A stretch of 64,000 bases of DNA from Chlamydia muridarum str. Nigg (GTDB taxonomy: Bacteria; Chlamydiota; Chlamydiia; Chlamydiales; Chlamydiaceae). This document shows positions 40,265 through 49,044 of this stretch, in pieces (within the stretch, counting starts at the first letter, position 1; each line of letters begins with the position of its first letter). Position numbers and translations under genes: made by a program. The DNA lies in the NCBI RefSeq assembly GCF_000006685.1, contig NC_002620.2, positions 158,801-222,800 on the forward strand, written 5' to 3'. The notes beneath the pieces are model-generated. The model had not been told where the DNA came from and searched no databases. It saw only the letters and a list, made by a program, of their open reading frames with translations.

Positions 40265-41317
40265 ATGTCTTCTTTACGGATTACTAGAAGTTGCTCTTTT
40301 AAAGGGAGAAAGCTTTTAGCTACCATGCTCTTCTTCGGACTAGGCTCATCTAGCTTGTGCGCTACTCCTTTGGACGAGCGTAATGAGCTTTCTTGGTATG
40401 TTGATTATCAAGAGGCTAAAAGCAAGAGCGAAGAGAAAGATTTGCCGATGTTGTTGTTTTTCTCTGGTTCCGATTGGAACGGAAGCTGCATGAAAATTCG
40501 AGATGAAGTGCTGAGTTCTGCGGATTTTATAGCGACAGTTTCTGATAAATTTATTTGTGTATCTGTCGACTTTCCTCGCCATGCAGAGTTACAAGATTCG
40601 CGGATCAATGAACAAAATGAGGATTTAAAAAATAAGTTACACGTAAGTGTTTTCCCTAGTTTAGTACTATTGTCCCCTGAAGAACGAGAAATTTATAAGA
40701 TTGAGAGCTTTGGGAACGAAAATGGGTCTAATTTAGGAGAGAGCCTTTGTAGGGTAATTGCTAACGACCGAGAATTAGAGCACATTTTCCCGCTTATTCC
40801 TTCCTTGTCTGCAGCAGAATTACGTAAGTACTATCAGCTTGCAGAGGAGCTATCTCGCAAGGATTTCATGGCTACAGCCCTTGATCAAGGAGTGTTGTGC
40901 AGTGATAGCTTTTTCCTATCTGAAAAGTTTCGACAACTAGTTGAAGCCGGTAGAATGGATTCGGAAGAATGCCGTTCTATAAAAGATCGTTTGTTGGAAT
41001 TAGACCCAGAGAATGAACAGCTTACTCACCTCACTGTTGCCTTAATTGAATTTCAAGAGCTAGTAAAGCGCTCCCAGGGTGCAACAAATGCAAATATTGC
41101 TGAAGTGTTAGAGCCTTTGGTAGGGTATCTTACACAATTTGGAGAGCAAGATAAGGAAAATCAATGGAGACTTGAGATGATTATTTCTCAATATTACCTT
41201 GATGCAGAGCTTCCTAATAGTGCTTTAGAACATGCCGAGATTGCTTTCGAGGCAGCGCCACAAGATGTACAATCGAGCATTTCTCGCTCATTAGATCATA
41301 TGCGACATCAGTCTTAA
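40265..41317 (+). CDS. Exported thioredoxin-fold protein with degenerate active site (NGSC)
   Basis: 350 aa. A signal peptide (basic N-terminus, hydrophobic core at about 18-31, then CATPLDER) is followed by a thioredoxin-like domain parallel to the 36216 protein: GSDWNGSC aligns with GSDWCVWC. The first catalytic cysteine is Asn72 here, and only Cys75 remains. It also has FPSLVLLSPEEREIYK like the FPTLVLLDSRGREVAK of its paralog. About 190 further residues are helical (possible TPR-like repeats near the C-terminus). Old annotations call it a predicted disulfide isomerase. With one cysteine missing it cannot do normal CXXC redox cycling and may act as a binding or chaperone domain. Confidence 0.85.
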   Translation: MSSLRITRSCSFKGRKLLATMLFFGLGSSSLCATPLDERNELSWYVDYQEAKSKSEEKDLPMLLFFSGSDWNGSCMKIRDEVLSSADFIATVSDKFICVSVDFPRHAELQDSRINEQNEDLKNKLHVSVFPSLVLLSPEEREIYKIESFGNENGSNLGESLCRVIANDRELEHIFPLIPSLSAAELRKYYQLAEELSRKDFMATALDQGVLCSDSFFLSEKFRQLVEAGRMDSEECRSIKDRLLELDPENEQLTHLTVALIEFQELVKRSQGATNANIAEVLEPLVGYLTQFGEQDKENQWRLEMIISQYYLDAELPNSALEHAEIAFEAAPQDVQSSISRSLDHMRHQS

Positions 41318-41341
41318 AGGTTACAAAACTAGTATTCCTTC

Positions 41342-41386
41342 CCATTCCATGCCTCTATAGCGTGGAATGGTTTTTTATTTTTTGAC
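41342..41386 (+). terminator. Strong intrinsic terminator
   Basis: CCATTCCATGC (41342-41352) pairs with GCGTGGAATGG (41360-41370), one G-U pair, and is followed by a run of six Ts and further T-rich sequence. It ends the plus-strand gene at 40265 before convergent rnpA. Confidence 0.9.
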
Positions 41387-41398
41387 CAAAATAAAAAA

Positions 41399-41758
41399 CT
41401 ACTTAGAAGAAGTAACGAGAGGCAAAGCCTCTGGAATATGCTTAAGAAGATCCGCGGATAGTTTACCAAAATTTGGTAGAGTGCCCCCTTTAGGAGACAC
41501 TACCACTTGACATGCGGGAAGATTTGGTCGCACATGCCTAAAAGCCTCTCGCACAATTCTTTTAAAGCGATTGCGCTGATGGGCTTTCCCAAATTTTTTA
41601 GAAACAGTAACCCCTACTTTACGGATGTTCGAATGACGAGAAGGAACTATTCGTAAAGTTGCCTGATCAGTACGACAATATTGCCCACAACGCTGCACGT
41701 AAACAAATTGTTTACGTTTCAATAGGCGGGCACTTTTAGGTAGAGTTAACCGATGCAC
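41399..41758 (-). CDS. rnpA: Ribonuclease P protein component
   Basis: 119 aa basic protein, partner of the RNase P RNA in tRNA 5' processing. The conserved RNR signature is in HQRNRFKRIVREAFR near residues 60-74, preceded by VGVTVSKKFGKA. It follows rpmH by 12 bases on the same strand, the usual bacterial pair. Both lie far from dnaA in this window. Confidence 0.95.
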   Translation of the reverse strand: MHRLTLPKSARLLKRKQFVYVQRCGQYCRTDQATLRIVPSRHSNIRKVGVTVSKKFGKAHQRNRFKRIVREAFRHVRPNLPACQVVVSPKGGTLPNFGKLSADLLKHIPEALPLVTSSK

Positions 41759-41770
41759 AAATGAAAGATC

Positions 41771-41908
41771 TTAGAGATCAATTAAGGAATGTCTGCCGTG
41801 ACGGCGACGACGATTTAAAAGATTTCTTCCACTTTTTGTAGCCATGCGAGCTCTAAATCCCACAGAATTTGTACGTTTTCTTTTACTAGGTTGATAGGTG
41901 CGTTTCAC
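41771..41908 (-). CDS. rpmH: 50S ribosomal protein L34
   Basis: 45 aa highly basic ribosomal protein, translated [18 protein letters not shown] and so on to a C-terminal HSLIDL. It carries the family core [12 protein letters not shown] and NRRRRHGR. The start is GTG at 41908 with GGAGAA 5 to 6 bases upstream. It heads the rpmH-rnpA pair. The 458 bases upstream, shared with rpmJ, hold its promoter. Confidence 0.95.
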   Translation of the reverse strand: MKRTYQPSKRKRTNSVGFRARMATKSGRNLLNRRRRHGRHSLIDL

Positions 41909-42366
41909 AATATTCTCCTAACCTTCAGTGACCTTGTCCCTAAAGAGACTAGGAACGAGTCTAAAGGATCTCATCTAAAAGATCAATATGGGGCCACAAT
42001 TTTTATGATTTCCTTTGAAATGGACAGATTCTTTTAGCAGATAGAAGTCTGATTAAGTCTCTTATTGTCAAAAAGTGGGGAAAAGGGTAAATTTTGTTCC
42101 TCTAGTTGTTAATCCTCCTTTATCCGGGAAGGCTCTCGTTTGCAGTTCTGTGTACAGAGGGGGCTAGCGCCTTGGGAATGCGTAGAGAGCAGGAATCATT
42201 ATAGAAGACTTTTGAAGTTTTTGATTGTACTGCGGATTTTAGCAAAAAGGTGCTTTTGCCCGGTGGGAAGCTATTTTGTTAGAGACTCTCATTTCTAATG
42301 TTTTGTGTAAGTGAGGGTATAGTGAGAATCAGTCTCTTTATTTAAGAGCGCCAGGTAAGGCATATT
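41909..42366. other. 458-base divergent region between rpmH and rpmJ
   Basis: No ORF or structured RNA is recognised. A TTGACA match on the minus strand (42071-42066) lacks a good -10 at normal spacing. TATAGT at about 42319 on the plus strand has no -35. There are no DnaA boxes (only one weak TTTATCCGG), so it is not the origin even though rpmH often lies there in other bacteria. It presumably holds promoters for both ribosomal protein genes. Confidence 0.5.
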
Positions 42367-42504
42367 ATGAGAGTAAGTTCATCCATTAAAGCAGACCCCT
42401 CAAAAGGTGATAAGCTTGTTCGTCGTAAGGGACGTCTTTATGTTATCAATAAAAAAGACCCTAACCGTAAGCAGCGTCAAGCAGGTCCTGCTCGTAAGAA
42501 GTAA
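42367..42504 (+). CDS. rpmJ: 50S ribosomal protein L36
   Basis: 45 aa basic protein starting [18 protein letters not shown], then [20 protein letters not shown]. It is of the cysteine-free (C-minus) type, so it has no zinc site. AAGG lies 7 bases before the ATG. S14 follows 23 bases later in the same direction. Confidence 0.95.
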
Positions 42505-42527
42505 TATATAGATTTAGGTGAGAACGC

Positions 42528-42833
42528 ATGGCGAAGAAGTCAGCAGTAGCTAGGGAAGTTAAACGTCGAAAATTAGTAGAAGCTAATTTTCAGAAGAGAG
42601 CAGAGCTCCGCAAGCTTGCAAAGAGCTTGTCTGTTAGCGAGGAAGAAAGAGAAAGAGCTCGTGAAGCTCTAAATAAAATGAAGAGAGATACATCTCCTTC
42701 TCGTTTACACAATAGATGCCTGTTAACGGGCCGTCCTCGTGGATACCTTAGAAAGTTTGCTATTTCAAGAATTTGTTTCAGACAAATGGCCTCTATGGGA
42801 GATATTCCTGGCGTTATTAAAGCAAGCTGGTAG
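42528..42833 (+). CDS. rpsN: 30S ribosomal protein S14
   Basis: 101 aa, the long zinc-free form of S14 (no CXXC pairs). Family block [19 protein letters not shown], then [18 protein letters not shown] at the C-terminus. It forms a two-gene unit with rpmJ, away from the main ribosomal protein operon, and is followed by an intrinsic terminator. Confidence 0.96.
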   Translation: MAKKSAVAREVKRRKLVEANFQKRAELRKLAKSLSVSEEERERAREALNKMKRDTSPSRLHNRCLLTGRPRGYLRKFAISRICFRQMASMGDIPGVIKASW

Positions 42834-42843
42834 AGCTTATTTG

Positions 42844-42870
42844 AAGCCCCTAAACCAAGGGGCTTTTTTT
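42844..42870 (+). terminator. Intrinsic terminator of rpmJ-rpsN
   Basis: AAGCCCC and GGGGCTT flank an 8-base loop and are followed by seven Ts. The T run reaches the stop codon of the convergent membrane-protein gene. Confidence 0.9.
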
Positions 42871-43369
42871 ATTCATCTTTTATCGTTCCTAGAAGTTTGG
42901 GGACGTTTTTTACCCTTTCCCAATTCGACATTCCTTTTTTCCATACCCAAAGTTCCAGAGGATCTACCCCTTTTTCTGGAGAATCTTTGCAATCTTCCAG
43001 AAATGCAATGAGTTGTACTATCGAGAGGGGGCCTACGTTAGTGCGATCTTTACTCAGATAAAACCATTTTTCTGTATCAATTGGAACTTGATGAATCGTA
43101 TCTGCTGGGATCGAGATAATTTCTGAATCCTCCAGAGCATTTTGTAGAAAGAAATCTTCTGAATCTTTTTGCTCCATGGAGCTATTATTTTGCGTAGAAG
43201 AAAGTGGGGGAAGAAGAAGTAGGAAAATAATTGCGAAAATCCCGAAAAACATTCCGGAAAGAAACCAGCCTATAGGATTACGATTCTTCTTTGTCGCTAG
43301 GTAAGCAGTAAGCATTCCCAGACAAATATATAATAGAAAAAATGTGAAGGGGAACATCCCGGAATTCAT
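42869..43369 (-). CDS. Membrane protein with two N-terminal helices and a GYF_2-like domain
   Basis: 166 aa from the ATG at 43369; a GTG start 22 codons upstream is possible but adds a basic stretch with no clear purpose. Two membrane helices (about residues 5-24 and 34-56) sandwich the basic turn ATKKNRNPIGWF. A Ser/Glu-rich linker follows. The C-terminal ~60 residues (WFYLSKDRTNVGPLS, then ELWVWKKGMSNWERV) have the pattern of a GYF_2 domain, a peptide-binding fold. The size matches the chlamydial protein after S14, once annotated as a periplasmic leader-peptide protein. Its helix region is related to the next small gene upstream. Function unknown. Confidence 0.8.
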   Translation of the reverse strand: MNSGMFPFTFFLLYICLGMLTAYLATKKNRNPIGWFLSGMFFGIFAIIFLLLLPPLSSTQNNSSMEQKDSEDFFLQNALEDSEIISIPADTIHQVPIDTEKWFYLSKDRTNVGPLSIVQLIAFLEDCKDSPEKGVDPLELWVWKKGMSNWERVKNVPKLLGTIKDE

Positions 43370-43483
43370 GAGAAGTCTGCCAAACTCAATTTTGTTGTAA
43401 ATAACCACATTATTTCTAAGAGCAGCTTTTCTCACTAAAAAAATTTTGTCTTATTAAAATTTCTTAAGAAATAAGAAAGCTAC

Positions 43484-43711
43484 CTAGTTTTTTTTGGGGT
43501 TAGGACGAAGTGCAACAAGGAAGATACCGGCTATTAGTCCGAAGAACAACGTAGCAAAAAACCAACGAATTGCTCCGCGGTTCTTTCTTTTAGCTAATAA
43601 ATACCCCAGGCATCCCGAGATCAATCCTCCTAGCGGGTTGAGCATCATTAGTAAACAGACAAAGCAGCTTAATATATCTATTAAATATTGATTCTGCAAC
43701 TTTATGTTCAT
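43484..43711 (-). CDS. Small membrane protein related to its downstream neighbour
   Basis: 75 aa, two membrane helices. GYLLAKRKNRGAIRWFF, then ATLFFGLIAGIF, parallels AYLATKKNRNPIGWFLSG and MFFGIFAIIF in the next gene on the same strand, 115 bases downstream, so the two look like tandem duplicates. It lacks the GYF_2-like C-terminal domain. The [KR]NR..GWF..G..FG pattern is common in small bacterial membrane proteins of unknown function. Confidence 0.7.
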   Translation of the reverse strand: MNIKLQNQYLIDILSCFVCLLMMLNPLGGLISGCLGYLLAKRKNRGAIRWFFATLFFGLIAGIFLVALRPNPKKN

Positions 43712-43969
43712 AAATATTGTTTATTAAAACTTGTTGTAGAGAATAAAGGTTTAGATGTTTTTAGGTTACTTAAAATAGTTTTTGTATGCGAATGGAGGAA
43801 TCGTTTTCTTGATCTTGTTTATTGACTTAGATTGGAGTAACTTTTAACCTCCTTGCAAAAAGTTTTTTGGAAAGAAAAGCTTTTGAAAGTGTTGCTGTTA
43901 AAAAAAAATTGGCATAGAAATAGAGCTAAATGGAAGAGAAACGATCACGAGAATGAGGCAACAGAGAGC

Positions 43970-44464
43970 ATGGATAAACAAAAGTTGAAATTAGATGTGA
44001 AAGAGATGGAATTTCCAGAGACAGTTTTCAGTCGCGATATAGAGACTCGTGTGATTCAAGTGATCATTCTTCACTGTTTAGCAAAAATAGATGGGGTTTC
44101 TTTATTAGGAGGGAACCTCATTGATACCCTTTTTGGACGTGATATTGAAAGAATGAAGGGGATCTATGTTGAACAGGATAGTAAGAATTTATTAGTCAAA
44201 GTTCGTGTTGAGGTAAATGTTGACTATGGAGTTTCTATTCCTGAAAAAACAGATGAAATCCAGGGGTGCATTGTATCCGAAATTTCAGAATATACAGGAT
44301 TGCATGTCGCGGCTGTTCATGTCGTAGTTAAGGGGTTAACGCATCCTAAAGCAAAAGATGAGGAAGTTCCCGCCATTGAAGTGATTGCTGAACCCTGTTT
44401 AGAAGCATTGCCTTCCACAGAGGCACATTTAGAGGAAGTTTCTTTGGTCAAAACAGAAGAATAG
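43970..44464 (+). CDS. Asp23/Gls24 family envelope-stress protein
   Basis: 164 aa from ATG 43970 (MDKQKLK), chosen because the in-frame TTG at 43853 adds 39 basic residues outside the family. The core VFSRDIETRVIQVIILHCL, then VEVNVDYGVSIPEKTDEIQ, and EYTGLHVAAVHVVVKG, is the Asp23/Gls24 (DUF322) pattern: alternating strands and a C-terminal VxVxV strand. In Firmicutes these proteins sit under the membrane and respond to envelope stress. A terminator follows and overlaps the end of uvrC. Confidence 0.82.
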   Translation: MDKQKLKLDVKEMEFPETVFSRDIETRVIQVIILHCLAKIDGVSLLGGNLIDTLFGRDIERMKGIYVEQDSKNLLVKVRVEVNVDYGVSIPEKTDEIQGCIVSEISEYTGLHVAAVHVVVKGLTHPKAKDEEVPAIEVIAEPCLEALPSTEAHLEEVSLVKTEE

Positions 44465-44491
44465 GAAAGCTCTTCATAAAATTCTGTAATT

Positions 44492-44521
44492 AGAGCAGAA
44501 AGCTTTTATTCTGCTCTTTTT
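44492..44521 (+). terminator. Intrinsic terminator of the Asp23-like gene
   Basis: AGAGCAGAA (44492-44500) pairs perfectly with TTCTGCTCT (44509-44517), followed by TTTT. It overlaps the last codons of convergent uvrC. Confidence 0.85.
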
Positions 44522-46302
44522 CCCTCTTCCTGAATTCGTTGGATGTCTTTTTTGGTTAGTCCTTGAACTGTTTTTAGTTCTTCTTCTGAAGCTGAGAGTA
44601 TACGTTTCCAGCTTTTGAATTTTTGAAGTAGATGTGTAGTTTTTGTCTTTCCAATTCCTGGAATTTTTTTTGTGGTTAGAATGGCTTTAGAATGTTTATT
44701 CCGGTAACGGTTGATCGCGAAACGGTGTGCTTCATCGCGTAATAGTTGGAAGAATTGAAGAATTTCTGAGGTAGGATTAAGGAGTATCCCCTGAGGGAAA
44801 GCTTCACAAAACAGTTTCTCTTGTTGTAAGCCTCTGCTGTGGTTTCCCGATTCTTTAGCAATAGAAACTACAGCGATTCCTGTTAAATTAAGTTTCTCCA
44901 AAATGTGCTGTGCTCGTCTGAACTGATTACGTCCGCCATCAATCACGATAAGATCAGGAAGTTCTGTAGTAAGAGAGCGGAAACGTCGTGTAAGTACCTC
45001 TTCAAATGCTGCTAAATCATCACCATGAGAAGTGATAGAGAAAGTGCGATACTGTTTAGGAGAGAAACTCCCTTTTTCAAATACAATATAGACACCTACA
45101 TTGTGTTCTCCTTGTAAGTGAGCATTGTCATAGCATTCGATGCGATTCGGATATTGGCTGAATTTAAAAAGTTGTTGCAGTTCTTCGTAGGGAAGAGTGA
45201 TGGAATTTAAGGGTTTAGCTTGCTCCGCGGCATTTTTATGAGCAAGAGCAAGAAGCTCTTTTCCATATTCCGTTTTAGGACAGCGGATTTTTGGTGGTTC
45301 GGCAGCATTTAATAGGTAGGGGAGTTCTGGGCTATCTGGAGATACGGGAACGAATATCTGCTTGGGAATACGAGTATTCTCTGCATAATATTGCAGGATG
45401 AAAGAAGAAAATAGAGAAGAGTCTTCCTGAGCATTTTCTGGGAAGGTGAAATGACGAGCCCCGAGTAATTTGCCGGAATAGACAGAGAGTACAGAAATAA
45501 TAGCAAGAGGGCCTTTTCTATAGAGTCCGAGTACATCAATATCGTACGCTTGAAATTTCTCAACATGTTGTTTCGCCATTGTTTGACGGATGAGTGTGAG
45601 CGTGCGATATAAAGCTGCGGCGTGTTCGAATTTATGTTCTTGAGAAGCCTTTTTGATAGCTTCCTCTAAATTAGCTATCGTAGTGTCCACTTCTCCTTTA
45701 AGGAAAAGAATAGCTTTCTCTAAAGTTTCCTGATATTCCGTTTGGGAACAAAAACCTACACAAGGAGCTAAACATCTCTTCATTTCATAAAGAACACAAG
45801 GACGTTGTCGAGTTGAAAATTCTCGATCGGAGCAGGTTCTAAGAGGGAACCAATGGCTAATTACTTCGAGTAGGGCATAGCAGGCTTCAGCACTAACATA
45901 AGGCCCAAATAATAATTGTTTTTTTTTGCTTGGTGAGAGCGCTCGTGTCCGTATCGCTTCAATTTTAGGCCACGGATGTTGAAGAGATATCGATAAACAA
46001 AAAAAAGTCTTATCGTCTTTTAGAAGGACGTTGTAGCGAGGCTGGTATTTTTTTATTAAATTATTTTCTAAGAGAAGAGCTTCTGTTTCATTTGAAACAA
46101 CAATAGTATCTATATCAGCAGTTCGTTTCATCAGAAAGGGAATGCGCTCGCGAGAGTCCCCGTTTTTTTGAAGATATGAGGAGAGGCGATTACGCAAATT
46201 TTTGGCTTTGCCAACGTAAAGCACCACTCCTTGAGAGTCTTTCATAAGATAGACCCCTGGGGAGGAAGAAACGTTTTTTAGAGAAAAATCTTCTATGCGC
46301 AC
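44506..46302 (-). CDS. uvrC: Excinuclease ABC subunit C
   Basis: 598 aa nuclease of nucleotide excision repair, making both incisions around UvrB-marked damage. N-terminal GIY-YIG nuclease ([20 protein letters not shown]), a UVR (UvrB-binding) motif near 200, the RNase-H-like C-terminal endonuclease ([25 protein letters not shown]) and a terminal HhH region ([16 protein letters not shown]). GTG at 46302 (MRIEDFSL) is preferred over the TTG at 46311, as it matches the usual N-terminus. It is 20 bases downstream of mutS on the same strand. Confidence 0.95.
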   Translation of the reverse strand: MRIEDFSLKNVSSSPGVYLMKDSQGVVLYVGKAKNLRNRLSSYLQKNGDSRERIPFLMKRTADIDTIVVSNETEALLLENNLIKKYQPRYNVLLKDDKTFFCLSISLQHPWPKIEAIRTRALSPSKKKQLLFGPYVSAEACYALLEVISHWFPLRTCSDREFSTRQRPCVLYEMKRCLAPCVGFCSQTEYQETLEKAILFLKGEVDTTIANLEEAIKKASQEHKFEHAAALYRTLTLIRQTMAKQHVEKFQAYDIDVLGLYRKGPLAIISVLSVYSGKLLGARHFTFPENAQEDSSLFSSFILQYYAENTRIPKQIFVPVSPDSPELPYLLNAAEPPKIRCPKTEYGKELLALAHKNAAEQAKPLNSITLPYEELQQLFKFSQYPNRIECYDNAHLQGEHNVGVYIVFEKGSFSPKQYRTFSITSHGDDLAAFEEVLTRRFRSLTTELPDLIVIDGGRNQFRRAQHILEKLNLTGIAVVSIAKESGNHSRGLQQEKLFCEAFPQGILLNPTSEILQFFQLLRDEAHRFAINRYRNKHSKAILTTKKIPGIGKTKTTHLLQKFKSWKRILSASEEELKTVQGLTKKDIQRIQEEGKRAE

Positions 46303-46322
46303 GCCAATCAAAAAAAATAGAA

Positions 46323-48785
46323 TTAAAACATGACCAGCTGTTGAGCCTTCTCAGGTTCTGGACGTAGATCAGGCCCTTCGAATTGATGCAAGATCTGCTG
46401 CGCTCTTGATACAACGGAAAGGGGGAAACCTGCAAGTTTAGCAACATGGATCCCGAAACTTTTTTTCGAGTGCCCTTTTGCGATTTCATACATGAATACG
46501 GGCTGCCCACCATTTTCTTTCACAACAGCATGAAAATTTTCTACGTGCTGACAGTGCAATTCCAGCTCTGTAAGTTCTTTATAATGCGTAGCAAATAGAG
46601 TTTTTGCTTTTTTCCCTTCTGTGAATAAAAGAAACTCTACTACAGCCTGAGCAATAGCAAGTCCATCATATGTGCTCGTTCCTCGACCAACTTCATCGAG
46701 GATAACCAATGATCTATCTGTTGCATTGTGCAAAATATTTGCCGTTTCAGCCATTTCTACCATAAAGGTAGACATTCCTTTGGAAAGATTGTCTCCGGCT
46801 CCAATGCGTGTAAAAATTTTATCGATAATACCAATGTGAGCAGATCGAGCAGGAATGAAAGATCCCATTTGAGCCATAATGACTAGTAGTGCAATTTGGC
46901 GGATATAGGTGGATTTCCCAGCCATATTTGGGCCTGTAAGGAGGATCATGCGTGTTTGAGCGCTGTGCATGATTGTATCATTAGGAATAAAAGTGCCCCG
47001 ATCTAGTAAAGTTAAGGCCACAGGGTGCATTCCCTTGGTGATAGATAAAGCATCGCTATGATCAACAAGAGGACGACGATAATCATATTCTGCAGCTAGT
47101 TCTGCCAAAGATATTACGTAGTCTAGATCTGCAATGGTTGTTGACAGCTCGAGAATAAGATCTCTGTGTTGAAGGATATAACAACAGAGTTCTTTGAAGA
47201 GCTTGGTTTCTAAAGTTTGTAGCTTATCTTCAACGCTGAACACTTCATCTTGGAATTGTTGAAGCTCCTGAGTAGTAAAACGCTCTGCATGTAGGCGAGA
47301 TTGTCTACGAATGAACTCTTTCGGAAGTTGAGGAGCAAAACTACTAGCGACTTCAATGTAGTATCCTAATGCTTGGGCATAACAAACTTTCAGTTTTTTA
47401 ATGCCCGTTTCTTGCCGAATACGTTCTTGGTATTCAAGAATCCAAGATTTTGAGTTTGTTTTAATATTTCTAAGCCGCAGAAGATCTTGATGATAGTGAT
47501 CAGCAAAAATATTCCCTTCTGAAACTTTTAAAGGAAGCTCTTGGAGTAAGTCTGTTGATAAAGCCTCTATTAGAGATTTTAAAGATGAGGAAATCAGACA
47601 TTTATTAGTTAAAAATTCAGGAAGAGTATAACTCTGTAAATCATGAGCAATGTGCATACAAGAGAGCAGGGAATCACGAAGCATGCCGATATCTTTTGGA
47701 CTGGCTAGGGTAGTAGAAATTTTTGTAGCCAGACGCTCTAGGTCCCGTACACAAGATAAATGACGTTTTAGTGTTTTTCGAAGGGGCTCTTGTTTTAAGA
47801 AAAACTCTACGCTATCCTGTCTTAGAGTAATTTCTTTTAAGTCATAGAAGGGATTGACTAACGTATTTCGTAACAACCGGCCTCCCATGGGAGTGGAGGT
47901 TCGTTCCATAACCTGAAGCAAAGATCCTTTGCCATGTTCTCCATGAATGGCAGACAACAATTCTAAATTAGTTTGAGAAGCTTTATCGATGAGCAGGTGC
48001 TTATGTTGTCCATAAATTTTTGGAATAGAGAGGTGGGAGATTGGGAGAAGGAGTTTATCTTGAATGTAGGAGAGAAGAGCGCCTGCAGCATTAATGGCAG
48101 GGACTAATCCTTGCAACCCAAACCCGTCTAAAGAAGAAACTTGAAAGCAGGTATATAATTTTTTTGTTGCCGACTGATATTCAAAAGCCCAAGAAACGTG
48201 TTCTGATAATGTGATGCGTAAATGCTGTTGAAGTTGTTTAACAACAGGTTCGTTTTTTTGATAAAATTTCGCGTGGCTTAATAACTCTGTAGGAGCAAGG
48301 CGGTAGACTGCCTCAATGAGATCTTTTGTATTATCGTATTCAGCAACTAGGAAAGTTCCTGTTGAAAGGTCTAAGCAAGAGAGTCCGTATAGAGAGCCTA
48401 CCTGGCTGATAGCAATAATATAGTTATTGGCTTTTTCAGGGAGTAAAGAAGAGGATAATAGGGCTCCTGGAGTGATCAAACGGTTAATCGTTCTAGGTAC
48501 AAGCCCCTTACCTCCTTCAGAATTATCAGCCTGTTCTGCAATGGCTATCTTAAATCCCCGGCTTACTAAACGGTCTACATAACCATCTAGATAGGCTGCC
48601 GGAATGCCGCTCATAGGAATATTTTGTCTCTGCGTTAAAGTAATATCTAGATTTTGAGCTAAGACTAAGGCGTCATCAAAGAAAGCCTCATAAAACTCTC
48701 CAAGGCGAAATAACAATAGACAATCACCAGCTTGCTCTTTGCACTGATGCCATTGCTGCATCATGGGGGTTAGTTTTTGTGTCAT
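46323..48785 (-). CDS. mutS: DNA mismatch repair protein MutS
   Basis: 820 aa mismatch-recognition ATPase. The N-terminal mismatch-binding segment ([11 protein letters not shown], with the Phe-X-Glu motif) is at residues 28-38, then connector, lever and clamp domains. The ATPase domain has the P-loop [12 protein letters not shown] near residue 610 and Walker [16 protein letters not shown] further on. It lies upstream of uvrC on the same strand, giving a DNA repair pair. It is divergent from dnaG across about 260 bases. Confidence 0.97.
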   Translation of the reverse strand: MTQKLTPMMQQWHQCKEQAGDCLLLFRLGEFYEAFFDDALVLAQNLDITLTQRQNIPMSGIPAAYLDGYVDRLVSRGFKIAIAEQADNSEGGKGLVPRTINRLITPGALLSSSLLPEKANNYIIAISQVGSLYGLSCLDLSTGTFLVAEYDNTKDLIEAVYRLAPTELLSHAKFYQKNEPVVKQLQQHLRITLSEHVSWAFEYQSATKKLYTCFQVSSLDGFGLQGLVPAINAAGALLSYIQDKLLLPISHLSIPKIYGQHKHLLIDKASQTNLELLSAIHGEHGKGSLLQVMERTSTPMGGRLLRNTLVNPFYDLKEITLRQDSVEFFLKQEPLRKTLKRHLSCVRDLERLATKISTTLASPKDIGMLRDSLLSCMHIAHDLQSYTLPEFLTNKCLISSSLKSLIEALSTDLLQELPLKVSEGNIFADHYHQDLLRLRNIKTNSKSWILEYQERIRQETGIKKLKVCYAQALGYYIEVASSFAPQLPKEFIRRQSRLHAERFTTQELQQFQDEVFSVEDKLQTLETKLFKELCCYILQHRDLILELSTTIADLDYVISLAELAAEYDYRRPLVDHSDALSITKGMHPVALTLLDRGTFIPNDTIMHSAQTRMILLTGPNMAGKSTYIRQIALLVIMAQMGSFIPARSAHIGIIDKIFTRIGAGDNLSKGMSTFMVEMAETANILHNATDRSLVILDEVGRGTSTYDGLAIAQAVVEFLLFTEGKKAKTLFATHYKELTELELHCQHVENFHAVVKENGGQPVFMYEIAKGHSKKSFGIHVAKLAGFPLSVVSRAQQILHQFEGPDLRPEPEKAQQLVMF

Positions 48786-48910
48786 AGCTTTATCTAGTAT
48801 TGTGTGATCGAAAATTTTTTATTCGTGATAAGGGGCAGGCTCTTGTTCGCTAAGGAACCTTTGACATGCAGAGTGTACAACGGTGTTGAATTTTTGGGGA
48901 ATACAAGACT

Positions 48911-48916
48911 TATAGT
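48911..48916 (+). promoter_or_regulatory. Candidate -10 box upstream of dnaG
   Basis: TATAGT, with a loosely spaced TTGAAT 19 bases before it. A start near 48923 would put the AAGGAG ribosome site at the very 5' end of the transcript. Confidence 0.3.
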
Positions 48917-48935
48917 AAAATTCTTAAGGAGAAGA

Positions 48936-48983
48936 GTGATCATAAAAGTGAAAAATAGTCTCACATTCCCAAGAAAATCCTAG
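48936..48983 (+). CDS. Possible 15-codon leader ORF upstream of dnaG
   Basis: GTG at 48936 has AAGGAG at 48926-48931 and reads MIIKVKNSLTFPRKS before TAG at 48981-48983, 61 bases before the dnaG start. It has a good ribosome site but is very short, so chance is a serious alternative. Confidence 0.2.
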   Translation: MIIKVKNSLTFPRKS

Positions 48984-49044
48984 TTCGTTACCATGCATCT
49001 CTCTTATGGCTAAGGGATAACAAGAGGATTGGGACTAGGCTAGT

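Noticed and set aside
41909..42366. Replication origin at rpmH, as in many bacteria
   Set aside because: There is no dnaA or dnaN nearby and no cluster of DnaA boxes, only one weak TTTATCCGG match.
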